Shown: positions 1 through 9,306 of the stretch, piece after piece
How positions within the stretch are numbered: position 1 is the stretch's first letter
Layout: every line of letters begins with the position of its first letter
Assembly: GCA_933207985.1 (NCBI GenBank)
Contig: OW240915.1
Coordinates: forward strand, 275,144,325-275,208,324
DNA: 64,000 bases
Source of the DNA: Pelobates cultripes
Taxonomy: Eukaryota; Chordata; Amphibia; Anura; Pelobatidae
Reading direction: 5' to 3'
Notes under the pieces: generated by a model
The model's input: the letters and a program-made list of their open reading frames with translations, nothing else
What the model was told of the DNA's origin: nothing
Databases searched by the model: none
Translations under genes and position numbers: made by a program

Positions 1-277
1 TGCGGAAACAACCTGTGAGAGTGTACACATGGAAGGCATGTGCACAACTCCAGAATTCTTACTTCATATTAACTGCCTGGAACTCTTAACGGGATCCTTC
101 ACTATCCACAGCCAAGTGAAGGAGTAATCCTTTGTTTCATCCTACTCCGGATGAACAGAGCGTCAGCAGTCCGGTATATCAATCACTTGGACAGGCTCCT
201 ATCAGACATCACAAAAGGCATCTTTGATTTCTGCCTTCCTCACAGGATCCCCTTGGGAGCGGACTACCTTCTGGGGG
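1..277 (+). pseudogene. DIRS1-type retrotransposon RNase H fragment
   Basis: Conceptual translation in shifting frames gives the RNase H signature of DIRS1-like elements. A LLRMxNxSAVRYIN-like block lies near 145-185, followed by an FDFCLxHRI-like block near 230-250. In DIRS retrotransposons this domain removes the RNA template and precedes a tyrosine recombinase. Several stops and frame changes show it is dead. The upstream RT thumb is off the window here but visible in the second copy (60722-61099). It ends abruptly where a CR1-like LINE begins near 278. The family call rests on remembered motifs and not on an alignment. Confidence 0.6.
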
Positions 278-1350
278 TGACAGGAAACAGAGGGTTGTAG
301 TTAATGGAGTATATTTGAAGCATGGTCTTGCCACCAGTGGGGTACCTCAGGGATCTGTACTTAGACCCATATTGTAGAAGGTCTTGATGGTAAGGTATGT
401 CTTTTTGCTGATGATTGCTGAAGTATGTAACAGGGTTGATGTTCCAGCAGGGATAAGCCAAATGGCAAATGATTTCGGTAAACTAGAAAAATGATCAGAG
501 TTATGGAAGCTGACATTTAATGTGGATAAGTGCAAGATAATGCATCCTGGGTGTAAAAACCAAAGGTCAGAGTACAGAATATTTGATAGAGTCCTAACAT
601 CAACATCTGAGGAAAGGGATTTAGGGGTAATTATTTCAGATGACTTAAAGGTAGGTAGACAATGTAATAGAGCTGCAGGAAATGCTAACAGAATGCTTGG
701 TTGTATAGGGAGAGGTATTAGCAGTAGAAAGAGAGAAGTGCTCATGCCATTTTACAGAACACTGGTGAGACCTCACTTGGAGTATTGTACGCAGTACTGG
801 AGACCGTATCTCCAGAAGGATATTGGTACTTTAGAGAGAGTTTAGAGAAGGGCTACTAAACTGGTTCATGGATTACAGAATAAAACTTACAAGGAACGGT
901 TAAAGGATAGCTTGGAGGAAATACGAGACGGGGAATATAATAGAAACATTTAAATACATAAAGGGAATCAACACGTTAAGGAGAAGATTATATTTAAAAT
1001 AAGAAAAGCTACCAAGCAGTCTTAAATTAGAGGGGCAAAGGTTTAAAATTAATATCAGGAAGTAATACTTTACTCAGAGGGTAGTGGATGCATGGAATAG
1101 CCTTCCAGCTGAAGTGGTAGAGGTTAACACAGTGAAGGAGTTTAACCCCTTAAGGACCAAACTTCTGGAATAAAAGGGAATCATGACATGTCACACATGT
1201 CATGTGTCCTTAAGGGGTTAAGCATTAATGAGTTAGTCACAAGGCTATCCTAGCTATAATATAAGACCAGGGACTAATGAAAGTATTTAGAAAATTGGGC
1301 AGACTCGATGAGCCGAATGGTTCTTATCTGCCGTCTATGTTTCTATGTTT
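278..1350 (+). pseudogene. CR1-like LINE, decayed 3' fragment of the reverse transcriptase ORF
   Basis: The best frame is 522-845. It reads through the region downstream of the RT active site: a DKCKxMHPG block, ERDLGVIISDDLK, NRMLGCIGRG and LVRPHLEYCTQYW. These are hallmarks of CR1/Rex1-group non-LTR elements. A shifted frame upstream shows remains of a GVPQGSV motif near 335-360, with the catalytic FADD region mostly deleted. A stop follows at 843, after which the frame is scrambled. The last part, about 1290-1350, is the CR1-like tail found alone at 39919-39985, ending in repeated tctatgttt. A palindromic MITE sits inside at 1142-1221. The copy is inactive. Confidence 0.8.
1142..1221. mobile_element. 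80-bp palindromic MITE with TTAA ends (piggyBac-like)
   Basis: TTAA occurs at both borders (1142-1145 and 1218-1221). The inverted termini begin CCCCTTAAGGAC and the centre is a second inverted pair around gacatg/catgtc. It interrupts a CR1-like LINE. A TTAA target with a CCC start is typical of piggyBac-derived MITEs, but other TTAA-targeting families cannot be excluded. An identical copy lies at 62241-62320 through the long direct repeat. Confidence 0.65.
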
Positions 1351-2460
1351 ATATGATATGTCCTCTTGCAAGGAGAAATAATATCATTTATAATAGGTCA
1401 ATATATGTATATTAAAATTGCTAAGGAAGTTTGAATACTTACATTGTGGTCATCGTAACCACTACATTGTGCTTCAGTGATTGAATAATATAGCATGGTG
1501 CTTGGTGTGTTTTTTTTTTTTTTTAAACCATCAATCAAATACTTTTAAACAAATATACAAACCAAAAAAAAGCATTGAAAAGTAGCTTATAGTTTTAATA
1601 TAGTGTGTAATATTATTATAATAGAAACAAGTTTAAAACAGCACTGTCATGGACGAAACCCTTTTTTTTTTTAACCACCCTCCCGACTTCACTACATCTA
1701 ATTGTACCCCTAGTCACCCCCAAATGCCCCTAAGCCCCCATCTTACCTATTTTTTAATCTTTATTTCTGGGTCCTGGGCGCCGCCAACTTTGTGTGGGTA
1801 GATGAAGTCCCTGCTTAAGCCAACCAATCAGAGCGCTCTGACAGGTAAGCCTCTACATTTACCTGTCACAGCATTCTGATTTGTTGCTCTGTGTCATTTT
1901 ACAGAGCGTGGAAAACGTTTTGGGAATTTTCCCATGCTGTGTAATTTCACTCATAACACTGTGATTGGTTTTAAAGCAACTGAGTATGGGTCAGCATACC
2001 CCAGAGAACATATTTAAAAAAAAATAAAAAAATCTCAGGCACTCACTGTGATACGTTAAGCAGCTTTAATGGATACCGCAACGTTTCGACCTGTGCCCAA
2101 AGACCTGGGTACAGGTCGAAACATTGCGGTGTTCATTAAAGCTGCTTAATGTATCACAGTGAGTGCCTGAGATTTTTTTCTTGACATATTTCATTGTTGG
2201 GCACGCCTCTTAGCTAGGGGAGTTTATTCAGCCTTCCCCCACTACCTTTTACTCACCCACTAATCCAGTTCCGACAAGTCCACTAATGACAGAAACAAGA
2301 CATTATTGTGCAGCAGCAGCAATATTCCCATATTCCCTGCACTGACTAGCACAGCACAGAGAGAGAAACCCGATTAATATAGCATATTAACGAGGTCAAA
2401 CTCTATTAAATGAATTAACGTTGTGTTGGTGCCCGTAGTGTCCCTTTGAGTAACCTTGTC
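1351..2460. other. Non-coding repeat-derived stretch with poly-T tracts
   Basis: No credible ORF. It holds T-rich runs near 1511 and 1663, a self-complementary patch around 1826-1860 (agagcgctct) and, at about 2440-2455, a right end resembling T2-type MITEs (gtgtcccttt). The 2031-2172 foldback lies inside. The larger element, perhaps starting near 1632, is not resolved. Confidence 0.4.
2031..2172. repeat. Near-perfect foldback of two inverted repeat tails (degenerate hammerhead-like)
   Basis: Arms 2031-2094 and about 2109-2172 are reverse complements with a few mismatches and a 14-bp loop. Each arm reads out through GACCTG...AGGTC followed by GAAAC, the layout of stem II plus the GAAA box of a hammerhead motif. 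The CTGANGA box is missing, so this is only hammerhead-like. A second copy lies at 63130-63271. Confidence 0.8.
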
Positions 2461-4090
2461 TTAAGGCAAAAATTTGGATGTTATGTAAAAGAGCATATGT
2501 ACAAATTTTATTCTGTTGTATAATTTTTCTTAGAAGATCGTGGGTGTAGACTTTTTTTCAATACATTTTCAAAGCAGATCATAGATCATGGTTCACAGTC
2601 TCTATTCAGACAAACCCACATATCCCAAGTCTTTTTTTTTTTTATCCCTATGAGCATCATGCTATGTTACACAATGCAAGTCATGTAGAATGGTTTGATT
2701 TCAGTTAACTAGATAATTCAAGAAGTGACGGCAGAAGGAGCATGAGGTATGAGAAAGGATAAAAGATAAGACAAGTATCTTCTGCATAAAAGATCTTAGA
2801 AATTAAAAGACGTTACACATTTACAAAGACGTGTACTATGAGAATAGTATATGGTCAATGTCTAACCCCAGTGTAACACCAATAGAAATTATGAGGTAGG
2901 ATGATGGACTACCAATGAAAGAAACAGAGAAGCAATGTATAAATAGGCATGATGTGAACCAGTTACATGCTGTATCATTTGTAAAAAAACAAACAAAAAA
3001 AAACGACAGTCTCTGTAGAGGAAATTGGCGCAAACTCAGGCAGAGTGCAGGAAATGAATTAGAAAATTATATACAAGTATTTTGAGTAGTGTAGGAACAA
3101 ATAAGAAATAACATTTCATGGTAGAAAAATCTAGATAATGATTCTATGTGTTATAATAGTATGTTTGAAGGACAAAGAGTACCAGAACATAGAAAATACA
3201 GGGGCTCAATTGGTCTAAAATGGATGAGAGTGTATAAAGATGTTCACAGGAGGAAAGTTTTGGGTGTGAGGTGTCATCAAAATAAAATATTTATGTTCTC
3301 AGTTGTGGTAAGACAGTGGTTATATATAAGTGTAGAAGTAATTTCTGATTGCATCATCCTTGTGCTGTAAATGAATGTCAGTATAATGGGACATGGATGA
3401 AGAGTGGAGTGGAGGTCCATAAAGAAATTAAAGGCATTACTGTCAGGGCTGAATGAAAGTGAGAAGATTAGTGTAGTGAAAAAAGGAATACAGAGACATA
3501 GTTGTAGGAGCCGATATAATATTGTTTTGAATACAATAATCAAGCATTGGATTTCCTAAGTAGACCATCTACATTGTGGGAACAGTTATGTTGTCATATT
3601 TGTTGATTTTGTATGCTAGCATGCATAATTTGCTAGTCATTTTTCAGTAGCCATGGAAAAGTGTGTTTTTGTAGAAAGATCCTGGATGTGTGGACAGGAG
3701 AGTATTTATACTGAAAGAAGGATTGGATTCCTAGTTACATAGTTATACAGTAATCAAGGTTGAAAAAAAAGTTTGAGGTGTTCAAATAACAAAGAACATT
3801 CATGAGATGCAGACTAAATGAAAAGATACAGGAGGAGTGCTAGACACCATTTCTCAAGCATGGTGGAGACAATCTAATGGTCTGGGGTCCTTGAGAGCGA
3901 TTGAGCACTGTAGTTCCTGTGGTATTGTGGCTTAACGAGCGCCCGTACTCCAGTCCTCCGGCATCACGGAGAGCACAAACTGGTGATACACTGAAGATTT
4001 GAATGTGAAAAATCAAACACAGATTGATTGTAACAACAGGCACTCTGCACACCATTATTAGAAAAACATCACTATATCCATATACACAGG
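2461..4090. other. No recognisable feature
   Basis: AT-rich, with short A/T runs and only short spurious reading frames on both strands. The 3146-3370 and 3277-3543 frames overlap on opposite strands and show no domain pattern. I see no gene or named repeat. Confidence 0.5.
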
Positions 4091-4091
4091 A

Positions 4092-4170
4092 TTAAAGGGA
4101 TACTCCAGGTACCCAGACCACTTCTGCCAACTCCCACTACCCTTAACCCTGCAAGTATATACAAATATTT
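4092..4170. mobile_element. T2/Kolobok-type MITE, left-end fragment
   Basis: Begins TTAAAGGGATACTCC and continues with the acccagaccacttc block shared with the copies at 7160-7650 and 28385-28676. No matching right end is present, so it is truncated. Confidence 0.6.
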
Positions 4171-4440
4171 ACATTGCAGGCAGGGGTCATGTCCTGGGGA
4201 AAAAAGTGTGGGAACTCCCCTCCTCACAAAAAAAAACCAAAACACTTGTATGCATATATATATACGCGTGCACACACACATACACTCACACAGTGGTGTA
4301 TTTTAATTTTGTGCTGCCCTAGACATGACTATAGAGCACCCCCCTAATCTAAATTTACCACTCCTTCATGTCAAGGGTGCACCGCTTCCTGATTAAGAAC
4401 CCACCCCTTCCTCTTTAGACTCCACCTTTTCCTGCTCCTT

Positions 4441-4795
4441 TTAAAGAAATACTATAGTGCCAGGATAGTTCCGTATAGTGCCCCCTCCTCTCATGTCCTC
4501 CCCTCCCCCACTCGACACTGAAGGGGTTAAAATCCTATTGGTATTTAGCAGATGCTGGATGTCCTCATGCACAGGGTGAGGACGTCCAGCATCAGTTAGG
4601 TGACTTTTGGTCACCTAACCACCCGAAAGTCCCTCTAAGTGGCTGTCTGATAGACAGCCACTAGACTTGGAGTTACACCTCAGGTAATTATTGCAGTTTC
4701 TGAGAAGGTTTAAGGGGACTGGGACACTGCACCCAGACCACTTCAAGGAGCTGAAGTAGTCTGGGTGCCTAAAGTGTCCCTTTAAGCACATTCTC
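4441..4795. mobile_element. T2/Kolobok-type MITE nested in the hAT-like element
   Basis: TTAA borders (4441-4444, 4792-4795) with a degenerate left end TTAAAGAAATACTATAG and a right end AAGTGTCCCTTTAA. Internal foldbacks include the pair around tagtggctgtc/gacagccacta near 4638-4664 and gtgacttttggtcac near 4600. T2 MITEs of Xenopus share the TTAAAGGRR terminus and a TTAA target. Confidence 0.75.
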
Positions 4796-4796
4796 T

Positions 4797-5210
4797 GACA
4801 GACACCCACACTGGCAGATACACACTGACAGTAACACACATTCAATGACAAACACACAGACGTCACTGATTTGACACACACATTCACTGACACACACTCA
4901 TTCATTGACAGAGAGACAGACGCTAATAGTCACACACACACTAAATGACAGACTCTCACTGATTTGACAGAAACTTACAATAACATATGCACATACATGC
5001 AAACATACACATGCATGCACTAACAGAAGCACATGCACTCATACACACACGTGCATACACTAACAGAAGCACATACACTCACATACACACGTACAAACGC
5101 TAACAGACATAAATACACTCCTACACACACTGAGACAAACACACACATACACTAACAGACAAACTAACAGACATACACACACATCCACTAACAGACATAC
5201 ATATATACAA
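4797..5210. repeat. CA-rich microsatellite inside the hAT-like element
   Basis: Irregular repeats of acacactgacag and acacacactaacag. They create long spurious cysteine- and histidine-rich reading frames on both strands. Confidence 0.9.
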
Positions 5211-5375
5211 ATTAATAATATTATTAACAAATTAACATTTCCCACCCACCCAGCATCCCTACCTTTCCATGGGGTCCAGTGGGGCTGCAGTGAGGAGGGC
5301 TCTCTCCCTGTCACACGCGGAGAGGGAGCTGTGTCCTCTGTGCTCCCTCTCGCCACGCGGGATGTCTGCTGATGC

Positions 5376-5475
5376 NNNNNNNNNNNNNNNNNNNNNNNNN
5401 NNNNNNNNNNNNNNNNNNNNNNNNNNNNNNNNNNNNNNNNNNNNNNNNNNNNNNNNNNNNNNNNNNNNNNNNNNN
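5376..5475. other. Assembly gap of exactly 100 N
   Basis: One hundred consecutive N, the usual placeholder for a gap of unknown size. The left flank is inside a hAT-like element and the right flank resumes in an unrelated MITE, so real sequence, including the hAT right end, is missing. Confidence 1.
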
Positions 5476-5815
5476 TTCTTTTATTGCACAATTTGTTTAA
5501 TTTAGAGGTTCTTATCTCATGCTCTGTTAATAGCCTGCTATAGTCTGCAGAAGCCTACTGTGTGTGATTAAAGTTTAATTTATAGAGTTAATAGTAAAGT
5601 AAGTTTGCATCGGAATGCAAATGAAACCATTTTTTTTGCACAGACTGTATGAGTCATAGCCAGGGGAGGTGTGACTAGGGCTGCATAAACAGAAACAAAG
5701 TAGATTTAACTCCTAAATGGCAGAGAATTGTGCAGTGAGACTCAGGGGCATGATTTATCCACCAAGACTGCTTCAATAAGCTAAAGTTGTTTTGATGCCT
5801 ATTGTATCCATTTAA
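5476..5815. mobile_element. T2-type MITE, right portion
   Basis: Non-coding sequence ending in a degenerate T2 right end, with tgcctattgtatcca before TTAA at 5812-5815. An internal gcttcaataagctaaagttgt block resembles that at 37409-37466. The left end is absent or in the gap. Confidence 0.45.
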
Positions 5816-6181
5816 GGCCAAATTAGCCTAAATAAAAACAAAGTTGACATAGAGATGTTTTCCCATTTGGTTATGGTGACCTACATTTTGAAATTCATGT
5901 TGAATTCATTTAGAATTTGCAGAAATTATTACTTTAGTTAATATATAGCTCTGGCCCCCTGATGGAGAGAGGACAAATATGTAGAACACGTAGCTTTGCT
6001 TTGCATGTAATTACCACTTAGGAGATTTCAAATTAAGTTGACTCTGCTTATGTCAGTACAAGGATGCCTATTATATTTCCATATCAGACTGGTTTGGGAA
6101 TGAAACTGCCAAAAAGGCTCTATCAGTACAAAATAGTCAACCCCAGGCTAACCTAATATTAGAGAAATTCCACAAGTAAGC
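5816..6181. other. No recognisable feature
   Basis: AT-rich spacer. Its last five bases, TAAGC (6177-6181), are the left target duplication of the LTR that follows. Confidence 0.5.
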
Positions 6182-7122
6182 TGTGGCGAAAGTAACCTCA
6201 CCACTGGGTTTTGGAGAGGCCTGCTCACCAGCCTCTTGTCCTGTGACTATGCCCTGTGACTATGGCCCCTGGGGTGTATTGCCTTTTAAAAACGCTATTT
6301 GTGCATATTGAGACTTAGCACAATGCCCCTTTCAAACATGTGGTGGCGACTATCTTAAATTGTCCAGCAGTGTTTTGTCGTCGTGTATGGAACTGTTTTG
6401 GACATGGGATCATGTGCGCGGTGGGGCAAGAATAAGACTTCCAGGAAATTCCTGAACCCCTGAACTGAGTGATTTTTGGATATGTTGTTCACCCAGATCA
6501 GGGCTATCAGGGGATGTAACTTTTGTATGTTGTAAATGTTGTATTTTGGGGTACTTTTTGGGGTTTGTAAACATGTATGTTTTTTCTGCTTAGAGTTAAT
6601 TGAGTTAGCCCATTGTCTTTGTTAATTGTATCACAGGCAGAGGGGAGGGTTTGTGTACATTATCTGGGAGTGTCTAAAGTACAATACTGTTCTGATTGGC
6701 TTTGTGACTTTGTGTCCTGTGCTCCACAAGGTCCACCTGGGTGGTAACCTTGTGGGGAAAACTGTATAAAAGACAATAAACCCTCAGATCTGCTGAGTTC
6801 CTGTTTTACCCTCAACATAGAGCCTTGTCTCATGTGTGGGGGAAAAGGCTGCATCTACACTGGGGATTGCTATGCTCTGCATACTCCCCTGGACTATAAT
6901 CACTAAGCTCTTTTAAGAGCTTGTTCCTGCTACTCTCTCTTGGAGGAGAGGTTCACCCAGTGGAACCTGGAGCCTTGTCGTAGATCCAGGGTGGGAAGAG
7001 GACGGTGAGTTCCCAGCCAAGCAGCGGTGGTTCATGGGATCTGCAGTGCTTATGGTGTCTGGTGCGGTGCTTATGGTCCTTGGTAAGCACTAGGAGCATC
7101 AAATGACGGAGGGTCTATCACA
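6182..7122 (+). mobile_element. Solo LTR (941 bp) with 5-bp target duplication
   Basis: It opens TGTGGCGA and closes TATCACA, so TG...CA with a short TGTG/CACA inversion. TAAGC lies directly on both sides (6177-6181 and 7123-7127). A TATA-like box, tataaaag, lies at 6764-6771 and a polyadenylation signal AATAAA at 6775-6780, fixing the plus orientation. No internal retroviral or gypsy-like coding region adjoins, so this is what unequal recombination between two LTRs leaves behind. A diverged relative lies at 53171-55350. A 5-bp duplication fits gypsy-type and several endogenous retrovirus groups; I cannot choose without the internal region. Confidence 0.85.
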
Positions 7123-7159
7123 TAAGCTAAATAGAAAGTACATAAAAATGACTTACCTC

Positions 7160-7650
7160 TTAAAGGGACTCACCAGTGCCAGGTATGGTTCCTGCAGTGC
7201 CCCTCTCCCTCCGACCCCCCATACCATATTGCTGAAGGAGTTAAAACCCCTTCAGTGACTTACCTGAATCCAGCGCCAATGTCTGACGTCAGCCGGCAGG
7301 GGAGACCTAATGCGCATATGCTGCAATGACCGTTCGCGCATTAGACCTCCCTATAGGAAAGCATTGTTCAATGCTTTCCTATGGGGATTCCAGCGATGAT
7401 GGGGGTTCTCATGCATAGCGTGAGGACGTCCAGCGTGGTTTAAAACACTTTTCGGGTTTTAATAACCCGGAAGTCCCTCTAGTGGCTGTTCGATAGACAG
7501 CCACTAGAGGAGGACTTAACCCTGCAAGGTAATTATTGCAGTTTATGAAAACTGCAATAATTACACTTTCAGGGTTAAGGGTGATGGGAGTTGGCACCCA
7601 GACCACTCCAATGGGCAAAAGTCGCCTGGGTGCCTGGAGTGTCCCTTTAA
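7160..7650. mobile_element. Full-length T2/Kolobok-type MITE (491 bp)
   Basis: TTAAAGGGACT at the left border and GTGTCCCTTTAA at the right, TTAA on both. The interior holds several perfect foldbacks: gaaagcattg/caatgctttc near 7358-7380, acttttcgggtt/aacccggaagt near 7448, ctctagtggctgt/acagccactagag near 7477-7508, and tgcagttt/aaactgca near 7538-7556. It encodes nothing. Confidence 0.85.
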
Positions 7651-9001
7651 ATCTATTTGACACAATCTGAGGCATGGGTAAGGCAACCACAGTCTCCTTG
7701 TACTGTAATTACTGCAATGAGCTGTAGTGGTTATATTGTTTAAGATGCTCCTTTAAGCATTTGTTGACTCTGAGTGGATACCCTTCACTCTGACGTTGGC
7801 TCATTTGCATATTGAAAGGGATGATGGATTAAAATGCTTGTAATATGCACCATCACTGCTGTCTATGACATGTATTGTCTGTATGCAATAAAGTTATTTT
7901 TCAATAAACAACATCTCGAGTTTTGGTGTGTGCTGTGTAACTGAGATCTGCCTTCCTTTTGTTTCAGTGCTAGGTTTTGTTTTTTTTAAGTTCAGGACTC
8001 CCCACTATGCTAATAGCAAAACTTTCCTTTTTAATTGAGAAAGTGAGCTGGATTGCATTAGAAACTTCACGAACAGGAAGTACCCAAAGGGCAAATTAAG
8101 CAATTGTAGGACAATTCTGTGTTATTTTTCCTTTCCCCCCCTTAGTGGTCTTTGTTTCCGGCAGTTAGTTCTGGGATATGACTCCATTTTATCTGATATC
8201 ATCTCAAATCTCTGATTATGAAATCTGTTCTTCCTGCGCTTTTAAGGTGTTTGCTTATAAATAATATTTAAAAAATGTTACTCTACATGCATACCAAATG
8301 CATACCAAATGCATACCAAATGTCCTTGTTTTTATATATATATATATTTATATATATATATATATATCTTTTATAAAGTTGCTGTTTAATGTAGGCCTCT
8401 GTGGAGTATAAAGTAATATTAGCATTGTAGCAGAAAGGCCTATTGATCTGTCATTAATTCTATTCAAGGGACATGTTAACAAATTAGTGTGGTAACCTTT
8501 GACCCGATGATTGACTTGCTTCTGCCCCTCTGCCCTTTGAGCTGCCTTTAGGTCCATTGAGTGGTAAAAACAAATTTCACCCTCATATTTTATGAGAGCA
8601 GGGTTCTCAAAAATCAAAATATTGACCTTCATTATGTATGGCACAAGCCGAAATCTTTCCATATACTATATTGAAAAATGTAAATGCTTGCATAATTATT
8701 TTAGACAGACACAAGTTTATAGTTATTTAATTAAAAAAAAAAAAAGAATTAATGGCCACATTTTTAATTCTCAATTTTACTTATTCAGAAAATATTTTCC
8801 CAATAATTAATTTTGTTCTAGGATCAGTGCACATCAGGTCACAGCTATACTTTACAATGAATCAATATTTTATTAAAAATGCATCTATCCTAAGTGAAAT
8901 TATGGAGAATTATTCACAGTTGCAAGCCATAAAACAGCCTACCACCTTTCCAAAGTTCACAATCTTGTTGGCTCCTAAAGTAATTGTACTAATGGAAAAG
9001 C
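7651..9001. other. No gene; minor simple repeats
   Basis: AT-rich. An 11-bp unit (atgcataccaa) is repeated three times near 8287-8322 and a TA microsatellite lies at about 8334-8367. The small frames at 8348-9042 show no domain and overlap one another. Confidence 0.5.
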
Positions 9002-9306
9002 AAAGGGTTACTCCAAACACCATGGTCACTTCAGTGATTTGAAGCTGTCATGGTCCTTGGAGTCAGTATGTGTACCGTTTCTCTTTGCCATTAAATGTTG
9101 ACTGCATTGTCTTCCGGCTCTGAAGCTCTGTAGAAGTCAGGAGGGCATCACCTGGCTGAAGAGAGCACCAGGAGCTCGGCAGGAACCCAGGTAAGGTGGC
9201 AAATCAATATTAGACTGATTGCCCCTCTACCATGGCCATAATAATCCTGGCGTCATAACCATTATAGCAGGGTGTGGTGGTTATAATGCTGGGCATAACC
9301 CTTTAA
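9002..9306. mobile_element. T2-like MITE (about 305 bp)
   Basis: The left end AAAGGGTTACTCC and right end GCATAACCCTTTAA are imperfect inverted termini, with TTAA at 9303-9306. The caccatggtcacttc block is typical of this MITE group. The left TTAA is not preserved. Confidence 0.6.

Larger units (their letters stand above)
1..2901. repeat. Long direct repeat, copy 1 (partner at 61100-64000)
   Basis: Every stretch compared by eye matches 61100-64000 at a constant offset of 61,099 bp with no net indel. I saw five substitutions, at 114, 337, 389, 1000 and 1075. Both ends run off the window, so the true length is unknown. The block carries a DIRS1 fragment, a CR1-like LINE fragment, a palindromic MITE and a foldback. 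It could be a genuine recent tandem duplication or a redundant contig placed twice; the nearby N gap keeps the artefact reading open. Confidence 0.95.
4291..5375. mobile_element. Non-autonomous hAT-like element, cut by the assembly gap
   Basis: The left end CAGTGGTGTATT, followed by ttttgtgctgccctag, matches the element starting at 37797. The GTCCAGTGGGGCT block near 5276 matches the right half of that element at 42179. In between lie a nested T2-type MITE (4441-4795) and a CA-rich microsatellite. The right terminus is missing because the N gap begins inside the element. No transposase is encoded. Confidence 0.75.

Noticed and set aside
5060..5505. Frames of 143 and 78 residues spanning the N gap
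   Set aside because: Unknown bases were read as X; the rest is microsatellite and hAT shoulder.
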